DNA of 64,000 nucleotides from Aquibacillus kalidii (GCF_014280935.1 NZ_JACLZI010000024.1:1-64000), one strand, 5' to 3'; shown: positions 1 to 11,945, counted from the stretch's first letter. Notes: generated by a model from the letters alone, not told the origin. Numbers and translations: made by a program.

Positions 1-110
1 AAGCAACAGGTGAAGACCCCACAGGAAGCGGTTTTCTTCCGAGGAGGCTGAGGCGTTGCCCACGGAAAGCAACTGCCCGGAGCGGAAATCAACGTCTCCA
101 CTTACTGGTT
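1..110. repeat. GC-rich interspersed repeat-like segment
   Basis: About 110 bases at the window edge are much richer in G and C than the surrounding AT-rich DNA and hold no open reading frame or start signal. The stretch contains short mirrored blocks (GGAAGCGG...CTTCC, GTTGCCCACGGAAAGCAACTG) able to fold. Sequences of this general style recur between genes in many Bacillaceae, but I cannot confirm copies from a single window, so the repeat label is inference. Confidence 0.4.
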
Positions 111-152
111 ATTTTATAGAAATTGCGTCTTAATAAAATTTTATTAACAAAA

Positions 153-173
153 AAACCCAGGAATCCTGGGTTT
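153..173 (-). terminator. Rho-independent terminator of the mtaB operon
   Basis: An inverted repeat (AAACCCAGGA / TCCTGGGTTT) is followed on the minus strand by a run of T. It overlaps the mtaB stop codon and would end the long minus-strand transcript that begins at hrcA or inside it. Confidence 0.8.
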
Positions 174-1524
174 ATGATGTCATTTCTATTTTTTGATTAA
201 TCATTGGCTCATCCATTACACGGACAAATGTCCCTTCATTGTATGGGTAGCCAGCTTTAGTTAATTTTACTCTTACGATCTTACCAATCAAATCAGAAGA
301 ACCTTCAAATTTAACTTTTAGATAGTTATCTGAATAACCAATAAGAAGATTTCCATCACCGTCGAAATTTTCCTCTGGAATCACTTCTAGGATGTCACCT
401 TCGTAAAGAGAAGCATATTCTTTTGCTTGTTGATTGGATAACTCTATTAACTTTTGTACACGATCATTCTTCACTTCGTCCTCAACCTGATTATCCATTC
501 TTGCTGCAGGTGTACCAGTACGCTTAGAGTATGGGAAGACGTGTAATTCTGAATAACCTATTTCTTTAATGAAGTCGACCGTCTCGTTAAATTCCTCTTC
601 CGTTTCACCTGGGAAGCCTACAATAACATCTGAAGTTATTGCTAAGCCTGGTAAAGCTTTTTTAATCTTATCAACCTTTTCTTTGTAAAAAGAAGAAGAA
701 TATTTTCTACGCATTCTTTCCAAGACTGTATCTGATCCTGATTGCAATGGAATATGCAAATGACGAACAATCTTTTCGGATTTATCTAATACATCGATTA
801 CTTCATCTGTAATTTGACTAGCCTCAATAGAGGAAATACGAATTCGTTTTAAACCTACAACTTTTGTTTCTAATTCCCTTAATAGTTTAGCAAAGTTGTA
901 ATCTTTCATATCTTCTCCATACCCTGCAGTATGAATACCAGTTAACACTAGCTCTTTATAGCCTGAATCTACTAACTGCTGAGCTTGTTCTAGCACGTTT
1001 TGAGGATCTCTGGAACGAAGTAAACCTCTGGACCACGGAATGATACAGAACGTACAGAAATTGTTACAACCTTCTTGTATTTTTAGATTTGCTCTTGTTC
1101 TGTCCGTAAATGCTGGGACGTCCATTTCCTCAAACACACGGTTTTTCATTATGTTAGAAACACCATTAATAGGTTGACGATGTTCTTTATGTTCCTCAAT
1201 ATAGCTGATCATTTTGCCACGGTCTTGCGTTCCAACAACTATGTCGACTCCTGGAATCTCCATAATCTCACCTGGTGAAGTCTGTGCATAACACCCTGTT
1301 ACACATACCACACCTTCAGGGTTTTTCCTTACTGCACGTCGAATAATTTGTCTAGACTTCTTATCTCCAGTATTCGTAACAGTGCAGGTATTAATAACAT
1401 AAACATCAGAATGGTGATCAAAGTCAACACGCTCATAGCCTTCTGCTTTGAACTTTTGCCAAATCCCTTCTGTCTCATACTGATTAACTTTACAACCTAA
1501 TGTATGAAAAGCCACTGTAGGCAT
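172..1524 (-). CDS. mtaB: tRNA t6A37 methylthiotransferase MtaB
   Basis: Radical-SAM enzyme that adds a methylthio group to N6-threonylcarbamoyladenosine at position 37 of ANN-decoding tRNAs. The N-terminal MTTase domain has the family cysteines (GCK near residue 11, CTVTN, GCYA), the radical-SAM cluster motif CNNFCTFC lies near residue 153, and a TRAM RNA-binding domain closes the C-terminus. I place the start at the ATG giving MPTVAFHTLGCK: a GGGGTG site sits 5-6 bases upstream and the start follows the rsmE stop by one base. An upstream in-frame start would add seven residues but lacks a comparable site. Last gene of the dnaJ-prmA-rsmE-mtaB run. Confidence 0.95.
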   Translation of the reverse strand: MPTVAFHTLGCKVNQYETEGIWQKFKAEGYERVDFDHHSDVYVINTCTVTNTGDKKSRQIIRRAVRKNPEGVVCVTGCYAQTSPGEIMEIPGVDIVVGTQDRGKMISYIEEHKEHRQPINGVSNIMKNRVFEEMDVPAFTDRTRANLKIQEGCNNFCTFCIIPWSRGLLRSRDPQNVLEQAQQLVDSGYKELVLTGIHTAGYGEDMKDYNFAKLLRELETKVVGLKRIRISSIEASQITDEVIDVLDKSEKIVRHLHIPLQSGSDTVLERMRRKYSSSFYKEKVDKIKKALPGLAITSDVIVGFPGETEEEFNETVDFIKEIGYSELHVFPYSKRTGTPAARMDNQVEDEVKNDRVQKLIELSNQQAKEYASLYEGDILEVIPEENFDGDGNLLIGYSDNYLKVKFEGSSDLIGKIVRVKLTKAGYPYNEGTFVRVMDEPMINQKIEMTS

Positions 1525-1525
1525 T

Positions 1526-2284
1526 TCAACACCCCAATTCTTCAAAATGATAAGATAAACTTGATAGAAAATACATGGCAGCTGTTTCAGTTCGTAGGAT
1601 TCTAGGCCCTAATCGAACAGAAACAAAACCAGCTACTTTTAACGCCTCAACCTCTTCAGGGGTAAAGCCCCCCTCTGGTCCAATACAAGTGAAAATAGTC
1701 TGGTCTCGTTCCAACGTATTAAAAACTTGACTAAGTTTATTTGGTTGATCACTGCGTGCCTCTTCTTCATATGCCATAAGTTTAACATCATATGATTTAC
1801 TTTTCTCTATCAAATTCTGGAAACTAACTACTGTTTCCACGCTAGGAATGACACTTCTATGAGCTTGCTCACTAGCCTCTTTGATAATCTTATGATATCT
1901 ATCTAATTTTTTAGTCGCCTTTTTTTGATCCCATTTAACGATGGATCTACTTGCTTGGTAGGGGATAAACTTCCTAGCACCAAGTTCTGTTCCTTTTTGT
2001 AAAATAAGTTCCAACTTGTCACCTTTTGGTAACCCCTGAGCAATGGTAACCTCAACAGGAAGTTCAACTTCTTCCTGCTTCCATTCTAGGACAGAAACTT
2101 TTACTTCATCAGAATCTATATGCGTAATTTCACATGTGGCTGCTTGCCCACCTGAATTTACGCAGATCACTTGATCTCCTTCTGTCATTCGCATAACCCG
2201 GGAAATGTGGTGAACATCATCACCTGTAATCCTTGCTTTATCAGGAGAAATCCAATCAGTAGTAGCTACGAAATAACGTTGCAA
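1526..2284 (-). CDS. rsmE: 16S rRNA m3U1498 methyltransferase RsmE
   Basis: SAM-dependent methyltransferase of the SPOUT class that methylates U1498 of 16S rRNA in the assembled 30S subunit. An N-terminal PUA-like RNA-binding part (about residues 1-70) precedes the knotted SPOUT domain with the signature GPEGGF near residue 203 and RTETA near 232. 252 residues is the usual family length. The start is a TTG with AGGTGG six bases upstream; the prmA stop codon lies inside that ribosome binding site, so translation of the two genes is probably coupled. Confidence 0.95.
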   Translation of the reverse strand: MQRYFVATTDWISPDKARITGDDVHHISRVMRMTEGDQVICVNSGGQAATCEITHIDSDEVKVSVLEWKQEEVELPVEVTIAQGLPKGDKLELILQKGTELGARKFIPYQASRSIVKWDQKKATKKLDRYHKIIKEASEQAHRSVIPSVETVVSFQNLIEKSKSYDVKLMAYEEEARSDQPNKLSQVFNTLERDQTIFTCIGPEGGFTPEEVEALKVAGFVSVRLGPRILRTETAAMYFLSSLSYHFEELGC

Positions 2285-2294
2285 TGCTAGCCAC

Positions 2295-3251
2295 CTACTT
2301 TCCTACCGGTTTCTTTGCAATAATTGAAATCCAATCTTCCATTTGGTTGACCTCTAAATCTACGAAGCCCGCCGAAATTAGCGCATCCTTTACCAATTGT
2401 TTCTTGGCTTGAATAATTCCTGATGTAATAAAAGTACCACCTGGCTTCAATCTATCAAATGCGTCCTTTTCAAAGCGCAAAATAATCTCTGCTAATATAT
2501 TAGCAACTATGACATCTACTTGTTTATCAACGTTATCAAGCAAGTTGTTCTGCTTAGACTCAATTTGTTGCTCAACTTTATTTAACTTAGCATTTAACTT
2601 TGTCGTTCTAACAGCTATTTCATCAAGATCAAAGGCTTGGACACGGTCAGCGCCTAGTAGGACAGAAGCAATACTTAACACACCTGAACCACAACCAACA
2701 TCAATGACCTGATCCCCTGATTTTAGCTGTCTTTCCAAAGCTTGTATACTTAATACCGTTGTTGGATGGGTACCAGTACCAAATGCCATTCCAGGATCAA
2801 GTTCAATAATAATTTCATCACTTGAAACTGGAGTATATTCTTCCCAAGTGGGAGTAATGGTTACTCTTTCAGAGATTTTGACAGGTTTATAGTATTTTTT
2901 CCAAGCAGTAGCCCATTCTTCTTCATTAACCTCACTGACAGTTATCTGATTACTTCCTAAATCGATATCATATAACAGTAAGCCATTAATCGCTTGTTTA
3001 ATCTCTTCAACAGTCTCACCCAAAAAACTATTAACTGGTAAATATGCTTTTAAAAGAACTCCCTCTTCCGGATAATCATCAGGATTTAATTCATAAATTT
3101 CACCAAGAAAAGTGTCGCGTTCTTTTATAAGATCATTAGGATCTTCTATTACAACACCACTTGCTCCAGCTTCATGCAATATATTAGAGATAGGCTCGAT
3201 AGCTTCATTGGTGGTTTGGATGCTTAATTCAGACCACTTCAATAAGATCAA
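2295..3251 (-). CDS. prmA: Ribosomal protein L11 methyltransferase PrmA
   Basis: Trimethylates lysines and the N-terminus of ribosomal protein L11 using SAM. The N-terminal L11-recognition domain is followed by a Rossmann methyltransferase domain with DVGCGSG near residue 184 and VANILAEI downstream. Start codon is a TTG preceded by AAGGAA at five bases; a second TTG three codons later (LKWSEL) matches the N-terminus usual in relatives and cannot be excluded. It follows dnaJ by 36 bases, the order found in Bacillus subtilis. Confidence 0.94.
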   Translation of the reverse strand: MILLKWSELSIQTTNEAIEPISNILHEAGASGVVIEDPNDLIKERDTFLGEIYELNPDDYPEEGVLLKAYLPVNSFLGETVEEIKQAINGLLLYDIDLGSNQITVSEVNEEEWATAWKKYYKPVKISERVTITPTWEEYTPVSSDEIIIELDPGMAFGTGTHPTTVLSIQALERQLKSGDQVIDVGCGSGVLSIASVLLGADRVQAFDLDEIAVRTTKLNAKLNKVEQQIESKQNNLLDNVDKQVDVIVANILAEIILRFEKDAFDRLKPGGTFITSGIIQAKKQLVKDALISAGFVDLEVNQMEDWISIIAKKPVGK

Positions 3252-3287
3252 CTCATTTCCTTAAATTTCAGTACACCTTATTAAAAA

Positions 3288-4415
3288 TTATTCTCCCTTA
3301 AACGCACGTTTTACACGTTGAAAAAAAGAATCCTCATGTTCATCAGTTGCTTGATTACCGCTAATTTCATTAAACTCTCTAAGTAAATCCTTTTGACGAT
3401 CGCTTAGATTAGTTGGCGTAACGACTCTAATTTTCACGTGCTGATCGCCATGACCATGACCACGTACATTTGGAGCACCTTTCCCTTTTAGACGGAAGGT
3501 CTTCCCATTTTGGGTACCAGCTGGCACTTTGAGCTTTACTTTTCCATGGACTGTTGGTATCTCAATCTCATCGCCAAGTGCAGCTTGCGCAAAAGTGATA
3601 GGCATTTCACAGAAGATATGATCCCCTTCACGCTCATAAAATTCATGAGAACGGACTTGAATAACAACATATAAGTCGCCAGCAGGTCCTCCGTTTGCAC
3701 CTGGCTCACCTTGACCAGACACACGAATTTGTTGACCTTCATCAATACCAGCTGGAATACTGATGTGAATTTTTTTACGCTTTTTAACTGTCCCACTTCC
3801 ACCACAAGTATTACACTTATCCGGAATGATTTTTCCAGTACCTTGACAATAATGACAAACTCTTTTATTCACCACACGTCCGAATGGCGTATTTTGCTCC
3901 ATATTTAATTGCCCAGAACCGTTACAATGCGAACACGTTTTAGATTTTGTACCTGGTTTTGCACCTGAACCATCACATGTATCACATTCTTCTTCTTTTG
4001 GAATTTCAACATCGGTCTCTTTACCAAAGATTGCTTCCTCAAATCCTAGTGTCATGGTGTACTGAAGATCTGCCCCTTGTCTCGGTGCATTTGGATCACG
4101 ACGACGTCCACCACCACCAAAGAACATATCAAAAATATCACCAAAGCCACCAAAGTCCTCAGCACCACCAAATCCTCCACCGAAGCCTTGGCTTTGTGGA
4201 CCAGCATGACCGAACTGATCATACTGAGCACGCTTCTGCTCATTACCTAGTACTTCATACGCTTCTTTTGCTTCCTTAAATTTATCTGCGGCATCCGATT
4301 CCTTGTTCACATCAGGATGATATTTTCTAGCAAGCTTGCGGTATGCTTTTTTTAATTCATCCTTAGATGCATCTTTTGAGACACCTAATATTTCATAATA
4401 GTCTCGTTTACTCAC
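3288..4415 (-). CDS. dnaJ: Co-chaperone DnaJ (Hsp40)
   Basis: Delivers unfolded clients to DnaK and stimulates its ATPase. The J domain with HPD (near residue 34) is at the N-terminus, then a Gly/Phe-rich linker, then four zinc-binding repeats ([32 protein letters not shown], about residues 144-206), then the C-terminal substrate-binding region. Type I DnaJ of normal length (375). Start is GTG with a GGAGAG site upstream. Part of the hrcA-grpE-dnaK-dnaJ unit, separated from dnaK by 213 bases holding a stem-loop that may lower dnaJ expression. Confidence 0.97.
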   Translation of the reverse strand: MSKRDYYEILGVSKDASKDELKKAYRKLARKYHPDVNKESDAADKFKEAKEAYEVLGNEQKRAQYDQFGHAGPQSQGFGGGFGGAEDFGGFGDIFDMFFGGGGRRRDPNAPRQGADLQYTMTLGFEEAIFGKETDVEIPKEEECDTCDGSGAKPGTKSKTCSHCNGSGQLNMEQNTPFGRVVNKRVCHYCQGTGKIIPDKCNTCGGSGTVKKRKKIHISIPAGIDEGQQIRVSGQGEPGANGGPAGDLYVVIQVRSHEFYEREGDHIFCEMPITFAQAALGDEIEIPTVHGKVKLKVPAGTQNGKTFRLKGKGAPNVRGHGHGDQHVKIRVVTPTNLSDRQKDLLREFNEISGNQATDEHEDSFFQRVKRAFKGE

Positions 4416-4555
4416 TTGACGATCACTCTCCCGACTCTCTATAGCATAGAGTTTATCATAACATTTAATCTAATTTCAGGGCAAATATTATCCTATCTAT
4501 CCTTACCTACATCTATTTCTAAGGCTAGCTCGAAATTAAAGACCTTTTTAAAGAG

Positions 4556-4596
4556 GTAAAAGTCAAAGCCATGTGGATCCTGACTTTGACTTTTAC
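4556..4596 (-). terminator. Stem-loop between dnaK and dnaJ
   Basis: A 13-bp inverted repeat (GTAAAAGTCAAAG / CTTTGACTTTTAC) with a 15-base loop lies in the dnaK-dnaJ gap. The T-run after it on the minus strand is weak, so it is better read as a partial terminator or mRNA-processing hairpin that could tune DnaJ below DnaK. Confidence 0.55.
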
Positions 4597-4628
4597 TTAA
4601 TCTATCTTCTCATTCACTTTTTGGCTAA

Positions 4629-6464
<1,836 letters not shown>

Positions 6465-6492
6465 TTATTTCCTCCTTTACGACATATGTAAT

Positions 6493-7089
6493 TTATTGAT
6501 TTACTTTTACCATGCTTGGACGAATTACTCTATCCTTTAAGCGATAGCCTTTTTGTAATTCTTCTACAATTTGATTGGATTGATAGTTTTCATCTTCCAC
6601 TTGCATGACTGCTTGGTGAAGGTTAGGATCAAATATTTCTCCTTCTGTTTTAATCTCTTCTACCCCTTCATTTTTCAATGCATCAGCTAGTTGACGGTAA
6701 ACCATTTGCAATCCATCTACAACACTTTTAGCTGCTTCATCTTTAATTTCCACTTGCAGGGCTCTTTCAAAATTATCCACAGCCGGAAGCAACTCTGTTA
6801 CAAGACTTTGAGATCTATACTTTCTATCAGCTTCTTTTTCTTTTTGTGTTCGCTTGCGGAAATTATCATACTCAGCCTGCAACCTTAACAATCGCTGATA
6901 GATTTCATCTTTTTCTTGCTTTAACGCCTCTAGTTCTGAATCCTCATCTGTACTCTCAGCATTTTCAAGATCTGGATCTTCAACTAGCTCTTGTTCAGCT
7001 TCCTCTACTAACTCTTCTTTTTCTTGTTCCCCTGTTTCTACTGTTTCTTGTTCCCCTGTTTCTACTGTTTCTTGTTCTTTTTCTTCCAC
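6493..7089 (-). CDS. grpE: Nucleotide exchange factor GrpE
   Basis: Releases ADP from DnaK and helps sense heat. The long N-terminal helix and coiled coil (roughly residues 50-100) precede the four-helix and beta-wing region ([19 protein letters not shown]). The N-terminus is unusually acidic and contains the octapeptide ETVETGEQ twice in tandem, coded by an exact 24-bp DNA repeat. Two in-frame GTG starts exist; the upstream one lies within the AGGAGGTG ribosome binding site, so I take the second ([10 protein letters not shown]), spaced about 11 bases. Same operon as hrcA, dnaK, dnaJ. Confidence 0.94.
   Translation of the reverse strand: MEEKEQETVETGEQETVETGEQEKEELVEEAEQELVEDPDLENAESTDEDSELEALKQEKDEIYQRLLRLQAEYDNFRKRTQKEKEADRKYRSQSLVTELLPAVDNFERALQVEIKDEAAKSVVDGLQMVYRQLADALKNEGVEEIKTEGEIFDPNLHQAVMQVEDENYQSNQIVEELQKGYRLKDRVIRPSMVKVNQ
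7021..7080 (-). repeat. 24-bp tandem repeat inside grpE
   Basis: Two exact 24-bp units (7021-7044 and 7045-7068) plus the first half of a third lie in the acidic N-terminal coding part of grpE. Being a multiple of three, the repeat keeps frame and adds ETVETGEQ units. It looks like a slippage-prone, length-variable segment in a disordered tail. Confidence 0.85.
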
Positions 7090-7268
7090 GACGATCGTCA
7101 CCTCCTAAAACTACAGAAAAATCCTTATAGAATATATCACGAATGATTAGATAATCAAATCATTTCGTTTGCATGTATATAGCCGCAAGTAGCATAAGCT
7201 CTAATACGGCTAGTATTTCCCAACAATTTAAAAGCTTACATAACCAACTATTCCCTATTTGAAGGAAA

Positions 7269-8291
7269 TTAATACCAAGAATGAAATGTCTTCGTTAATC
7301 TTGATGATAGAACATTTAACAATGAAATAACTCGTGAATATTCCATTCTTGTAGGGCCAAGCAAAGCTATTGTTCCCATTTGTTTATCACCAAGGGAGTA
7401 AGTTGCAGTAATCAAACTACAGTCTTGCATAGCATCCATCTTGTTTTCTTGCCCAATGGAAACATTAATCCCACCAGTGCTTGAACGAAGTAGGTTAGCT
7501 ATTTCATCTTCTTTTTCCATGATAGTAAACAACGAACGGATTTTCTCAACATCTTTAAATTCAGGTTGCATTAAAATATTTGTCTTACCACCAACATATA
7601 GCTTAACATGCTGTTCATCAAATAATGCTGCCTTAACATATTTATAAGCAGTTTCGAAATCCTGTGTATAACTGTTTACTAACTCAGCGATTTCCGTATA
7701 TAGTTTCTCATGAAGTTGGATAATCGGCACTCCTACTAGTCGATCATTTAAGATATTTACTAATTTATCTAGATCACTTGGTTGAATAGTAGCAGGGATA
7801 GTAAAAGACCTATGCTCAACGTGACCAGTGTTTGTTACAAGTATGGCAACTGCGGTTGTTGAAGATAAGCTAATGATCTGGATTTGTTTCAGTTTCGTTT
7901 CAAAAACCTCAGGTCCTAAAATGATTGACGTATAATTCGTCAGATCCGAAAGTACCCTCGCAGAACTTTGCACTATTTGTTCGAATTCTAGCATTCCTTT
8001 TTCAAAAGTATGCGTGATAGAATTCATTTCGTCACTCGACAGTCGAAATGGTGATATTAAGTGATCGACATAAAAACGATACCCTTTTTCAGATGGCACT
8101 CTCCCAGAGGATGAATGTGTTTTTTCAATATATCCCATTTCTTCCAAATCTGCCATTTCATTACGAATCGTCGCAGAACTGAATGAGATATCCTCTTTCT
8201 TGGAAATAGCACGGGAACCTATTGGCTGTGCCGTCTGGATGAATTCATCAATAATAACTTGTAATACTAATAATTGTCTATTTGATAACAT
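7269..8291 (-). CDS. hrcA: Heat-inducible transcription repressor HrcA
   Basis: Represses class I heat-shock genes by binding CIRCE operators; its activity depends on GroEL. An N-terminal winged helix (about residues 1-75, including SSATIRNEMADLEEMGYIEK) is followed by the GAF-like dimerisation domain. ATG start with AGGTGA at six bases. It is the first gene of the operon and its own promoter carries a perfect CIRCE, so it is autoregulated. A gap of roughly 170 bases separates it from grpE. Confidence 0.97.
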   Translation of the reverse strand: MLSNRQLLVLQVIIDEFIQTAQPIGSRAISKKEDISFSSATIRNEMADLEEMGYIEKTHSSSGRVPSEKGYRFYVDHLISPFRLSSDEMNSITHTFEKGMLEFEQIVQSSARVLSDLTNYTSIILGPEVFETKLKQIQIISLSSTTAVAILVTNTGHVEHRSFTIPATIQPSDLDKLVNILNDRLVGVPIIQLHEKLYTEIAELVNSYTQDFETAYKYVKAALFDEQHVKLYVGGKTNILMQPEFKDVEKIRSLFTIMEKEDEIANLLRSSTGGINVSIGQENKMDAMQDCSLITATYSLGDKQMGTIALLGPTRMEYSRVISLLNVLSSRLTKTFHSWY

Positions 8292-8306
8292 CGATGATCA
8301 CCTCTG

Positions 8307-8333
8307 TTAGCACTCTTCACTTCCGAGTGCTAA
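8307..8333 (-). promoter_or_regulatory. CIRCE operator of the hrcA operon
   Basis: TTAGCACTC, nine bases, GAGTGCTAA: a perfect match to the CIRCE inverted repeat bound by HrcA. It lies between the hrcA promoter and the hrcA start codon. Confidence 0.97.
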
Positions 8334-8343
8334 ATCTAATAAT

Positions 8344-8372
8344 AAATTATCAAAAGGTGCCTAAATTGTCAA
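8344..8372 (-). promoter_or_regulatory. SigA-type promoter of hrcA-grpE-dnaK-dnaJ
   Basis: On the minus strand TTGACA, 17 bases, TAATTT, just upstream of CIRCE. The -35 hexamer overlaps the stop codon of hemW, so the promoter starts inside the previous gene. Assigned by motif only. Confidence 0.6.
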
Positions 8373-9526
8373 TGCGAAAGCTTCAAAGAATCTTCTTCCA
8401 AAAGAAATTCTTGAAAAACTTCATTACCGAATAACGCTCCAGATTCTGTTAAGGAAATAGAGTCTTCCGTTTCCAGAAGCCAACCTTTTTGAACAAGGTG
8501 AAAAATAGCGTCTTTATATATGTCATTTAACGTCACTCCATACTTATCATGAAATAACTGTTTAGAAACTCCTTGTATTTTCCTTAAACCTAAAAACATT
8601 TCTTCTTCTACTTGCTCTTTCTTGTTTATCTCCTCAATATGCAGAACAGGTCTACCATCTTCATTTGCTTTTTTTACATAAGCTGGAAACGGCCTTAAGT
8701 TTATTATTCTTTGCCCAGGCAAGTATCCATGTGCCCCTGCCCCAAATCCAAAGTAATGTTGGTTATTCCAATAGGTTAAATTATGCTTACTTTCAAAACC
8801 GGGTTTAGCAAAATTACTTATTTCATATTGTTTTTTACCATGAGCATTCATTTCATCTCTTAATAACTCGAACATGGATGCTTCCACTTCTTCCTTGGGC
8901 TTTCTAAGCTTCCCTTTCTTATGACGTTGATAAAATACTGTTTTAGGTTCTATTTGTAACGAATAAGCGGAATAATGTGGTAAATCAAAGGATAACGCCT
9001 CATCTAGCGTATGCTTAAAATGTTCCAACGTTTGGTTTGGAAGGCTATATATTAAATCAATACTGATATTTGTAATTCCTTGCTGTGTTAATGAATCAAT
9101 GTTTTGGTAAACATCCTTAATGCGATGGAGTCTTCCTAGTTTCTCAAGCATCTCATCATCAAATACTTGTACCCCCATGGATATACGATTCACACCGTAT
9201 TGTTTTAATATCTTAATTTTTTCAGCGTCAAGATCGCCCGGATTCGCTTCAAAGGAATATTCCTCACAGTGCTCTACATCAAAATGTCTAGCTATCGCTT
9301 TTACTAATCTTTCTAACTGCTTATAGTTAAGGGCTGTTGGTGTACCACCCCCAACAAATATCGTATTTACTTTGTGTTTTGGTGCCGAAATATAACTTGC
9401 CATTTCTTTTTCTAACGCTTCTAAGTAGTCATCCGCCATTTTTTCTTCATAGAAAAACTTTGTGAAATCACAGTAGTGACATATTTTTTCACAAAATGGG
9501 ATGTGAATATATACTGCAGAAACCAT
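8369..9526 (-). CDS. hemW: Heme chaperone HemW (radical SAM, HemN-like)
   Basis: Radical-SAM family protein once annotated as coproporphyrinogen III oxidase; HemW members bind heme and hand it to target proteins. The cluster motif C-x3-C-x2-C (residues 12, 16, 19) and GGGTPTAL follow the N-terminus, and a HemN C-terminal domain ends the protein. The short N-terminus before the cysteine motif and 385-residue length fit HemW rather than true oxidase HemN. ATG start with GAGGAG. Located between lepA and hrcA as in other Bacillales. Confidence 0.93.
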   Translation of the reverse strand: MVSAVYIHIPFCEKICHYCDFTKFFYEEKMADDYLEALEKEMASYISAPKHKVNTIFVGGGTPTALNYKQLERLVKAIARHFDVEHCEEYSFEANPGDLDAEKIKILKQYGVNRISMGVQVFDDEMLEKLGRLHRIKDVYQNIDSLTQQGITNISIDLIYSLPNQTLEHFKHTLDEALSFDLPHYSAYSLQIEPKTVFYQRHKKGKLRKPKEEVEASMFELLRDEMNAHGKKQYEISNFAKPGFESKHNLTYWNNQHYFGFGAGAHGYLPGQRIINLRPFPAYVKKANEDGRPVLHIEEINKKEQVEEEMFLGLRKIQGVSKQLFHDKYGVTLNDIYKDAIFHLVQKGWLLETEDSISLTESGALFGNEVFQEFLLEEDSLKLSH

Positions 9527-9576
9527 CTTTACAACTCCTCGACTAATTAACGTTCACACCCAACGGGAAGTGAGAA

Positions 9577-9603
9577 ACCCTTGTCAAAAGAAACGACAAG
9601 GGT
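9577..9603 (-). terminator. Hairpin after lepA
   Basis: ACCCTTGTC / GACAAGGGT with a nine-base loop in the lepA-hemW gap. The T-run after it on the minus strand is short (GGGTTTC), so termination may be partial. Confidence 0.5.
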
Positions 9604-9637
9604 CAGATTACTATTATACTATACAATTACGGATTGA

Positions 9638-11455
9638 TTAGCTTTCATCATCCATACGCAAGACAGCCATAAATGCCTCTTGAGGGACCTCTACAGATCC
9701 TACCATTTTCATCCGCTTTTTACCTTCTTTTTGTTTCTCAAGCAATTTTCTTTTCCGTGAAATATCCCCACCATAACATTTTGACAACACGTTTTTCCGC
9801 ATTGCCTTAATAGTGGACCTAGCAACAATTTTATTCCCTATAGCTGCTTGAATTGGAACCTCAAACTGCTGTCTAGGAATTAATGATTTTAATTTTTCAA
9901 CAATAGACTTTCCACGCTCAAAAGAGAAGTCTCGATGCACAATAAAGGAAAGCGCATCGATGGTATCCCCATTTAAAAGAATTTCCATCTTCACTAAATT
10001 AGATGACTTATAACCAATCATTTCATAATCAAAAGAAGCATATCCTTTTGTGTTCGACTTTAATTGATCAAAGAAGTCATAAACAATCTCAGATAAAGGA
10101 ATTTCATAAACAACATTGACACGATTATCGTCCAAGTACTGCATGTCAATGAAGTCTCCACGTTTCTTTTGACATAATTCCATAACAGGTCCCACGTAAT
10201 CGTTCGGCACCATAACAGTAGCCTTCACATAAGGTTCCCTAACTTCTTCAATTTTTTGATTATCAGGCATAAAGGATGGGTTATCAATGGATAGTTCTTC
10301 TCCATCTGTTTTTAAAACTTGATAAATAACGCTTGGTGCTGTTGTAATTAAGTCAATGTTAAATTCGCGTTCAATTCTTTCCTGGATTATTTCCATGTGA
10401 AGTAATCCCAAGAAACCACAACGGAAACCAAAACCTAATGCTTGGGATGTTTCTGCTTCAAACTGTAAGGAGGAGTCATTTAATTCTAGGCGCTCCAACG
10501 CTTCACGTAAATCATTATATCGATTAGCATCGACTGGATACAATCCACAGAACACCATTGGGTTTAATCTTCTATACCCAGGTAATGCTTGTTCTGCCTG
10601 GTTATTAACCAATGTGATTGTATCCCCAACACGCGTATCTCCAACGTTTTTAATGGAAGCAGTTAGATACCCAACATCCCCAACTGAAAGTTCATTTTGT
10701 GGAACCGGCTTTGGATTGAAAACACCAACTTCATTAACTTCGAATTCTTTACCAGTTGCCATCATTTTAATCTTGTCGCCAACTTTTACAGATCCCTCTT
10801 TAATACAAACATAGGCAACTACACCTCGATAGGAATCGTACAATGAATCAAAAATTAGTGCTTTCAGTGGGGCATCTTGATCACCAACAGGGGCAGGAAT
10901 TTTCTCGACAATCCGTTCTAATATCTCATCAATTCCGATCCCGGCCTTAGCACTTGCTAATATCGCTTCATCTCCATCAATCCCAATTACATCTGTTATC
11001 TCTTGCTTTACTCTTTCGGGGTCAGCACTAGGCAAGTCAATCTTGTTTATAACTGGGATAATCTCCAAATCGTTATCCAGAGCTAAATAAACGTTTGCAA
11101 GCGTTTGGGCTTCAATCCCTTGGGCAGCATCTACCACTAGAATTGCTCCTTCACAAGCTGCTAAACTTCTAGAAACTTCATATGTAAAATCGACATGCCC
11201 AGGGGTATCAATCAAGTGAAATAAAAATTCATCACCGTTTTCCTGTTGATATTTTAACTGAACAGCGTTTAGTTTAATAGTTATCCCACGTTCTCTTTCA
11301 AGGTCCATGGCATCAAGGAATTGTTCTTTCATTTCTCGTGATGTTAGTGCTTTTGTTTTCTCTAAAATTCTATCCGCCAAGGTTGACTTTCCATGGTCAA
11401 TATGGGCAATTATTGAAAAGTTACGTACTCTACTCTGATTTCTTTCTTTTGTCAA
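9638..11455 (-). CDS. lepA: Elongation factor 4 (LepA)
   Basis: Ribosome-binding GTPase that back-translocates or rescues stalled complexes and aids 30S biogenesis. GTPase motifs AHIDHGKST (near residue 17), DTPGHVDF and NKIDLPSAD are present, followed by EF-G-like domains II, III and V and the LepA-specific C-terminal domain ending [14 protein letters not shown]. 605 residues is normal. Start is TTG with AGGAGTGA upstream. Downstream of yqxA and spoIIP. Confidence 0.97.
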   Translation of the reverse strand: MTKERNQSRVRNFSIIAHIDHGKSTLADRILEKTKALTSREMKEQFLDAMDLERERGITIKLNAVQLKYQQENGDEFLFHLIDTPGHVDFTYEVSRSLAACEGAILVVDAAQGIEAQTLANVYLALDNDLEIIPVINKIDLPSADPERVKQEITDVIGIDGDEAILASAKAGIGIDEILERIVEKIPAPVGDQDAPLKALIFDSLYDSYRGVVAYVCIKEGSVKVGDKIKMMATGKEFEVNEVGVFNPKPVPQNELSVGDVGYLTASIKNVGDTRVGDTITLVNNQAEQALPGYRRLNPMVFCGLYPVDANRYNDLREALERLELNDSSLQFEAETSQALGFGFRCGFLGLLHMEIIQERIEREFNIDLITTAPSVIYQVLKTDGEELSIDNPSFMPDNQKIEEVREPYVKATVMVPNDYVGPVMELCQKKRGDFIDMQYLDDNRVNVVYEIPLSEIVYDFFDQLKSNTKGYASFDYEMIGYKSSNLVKMEILLNGDTIDALSFIVHRDFSFERGKSIVEKLKSLIPRQQFEVPIQAAIGNKIVARSTIKAMRKNVLSKCYGGDISRKRKLLEKQKEGKKRMKMVGSVEVPQEAFMAVLRMDDES

Positions 11456-11539
11456 TGGTGATCACTCCTATTTTCGAGAGGGCATACTAGGGTAAATTAT
11501 AGCAGTCGACACTGCTATATTCAATAAAAAGTATAGAAC

Positions 11540-11563
11540 CCTGGGATAATTCCTATCACCAGG
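11540..11563 (-). terminator. Weak stem-loop between yqxA and lepA
   Basis: CCTGG / CCAGG with inner GATA / TATC pairing and one bulge; on the minus strand a T-rich stretch follows eight bases later. It may separate the sporulation genes from lepA but the fold is imperfect. Confidence 0.35.
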
Positions 11564-11586
11564 ATCATTTTGGGTTACATTTTGGA

Positions 11587-11931
11587 TTAGAAGAAGGCTT
11601 GGGATAATTGATAGGCTGAGTGAATCACTTGGTTATAGAACCATTTTACCCCACTCTCTAAATTAGTTGCCACTTTTTGCATAAGGTGATTAGATTCTAT
11701 TTCTTCATATTGCTGTTCCTTTTTATCCATATCTACCTGTTCAAATTTCTTTCCCATTACTTCTACTTCATAACTACCTCCTTCTGTCACCTCAGACTTG
11801 ACAGCCTCCTCCAGATCTGAGGAATATCCCCGAGTTTGGAGGACCCCTTCATTTGCTTGTTCGATACCAAATAGTACACCACCTAGAAACAAAACCAACA
11901 TTGTCAATGCCGTCATAATCATTTTCCCCAT
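11587..11931 (-). CDS. yqxA: DUF3679 (YqxA) family protein
   Basis: Small protein of unknown function found beside spoIIP in Bacillales. An N-terminal hydrophobic segment (about residues 4-22, MTALTMLVLFLGGVLFGI) suggests a membrane anchor or signal peptide, followed by a soluble charged part. I choose the ATG giving MGKMIMTAL because AGGTG lies six bases upstream; the in-frame GTG three codons earlier overlaps that site. The gap to the spoIIP stop is 14 bases, so the two are probably cotranscribed. Identification rests on sequence style, length and position. Confidence 0.8.
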   Translation of the reverse strand: MGKMIMTALTMLVLFLGGVLFGIEQANEGVLQTRGYSSDLEEAVKSEVTEGGSYEVEVMGKKFEQVDMDKKEQQYEEIESNHLMQKVATNLESGVKWFYNQVIHSAYQLSQAFF

Positions 11932-11945
11932 TTTAGTCACCTCGA

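Noticed and set aside
3947-4279. Plus-strand 110-codon frame opposite dnaJ
   Set aside because: Low-complexity His/Tyr/Leu-rich shadow of the Gly-rich and zinc-finger coding part of dnaJ.
9541-9637. Possible small RNA in the hemW-lepA gap
   Set aside because: The only structure is the lepA hairpin; no promoter or second conserved element.
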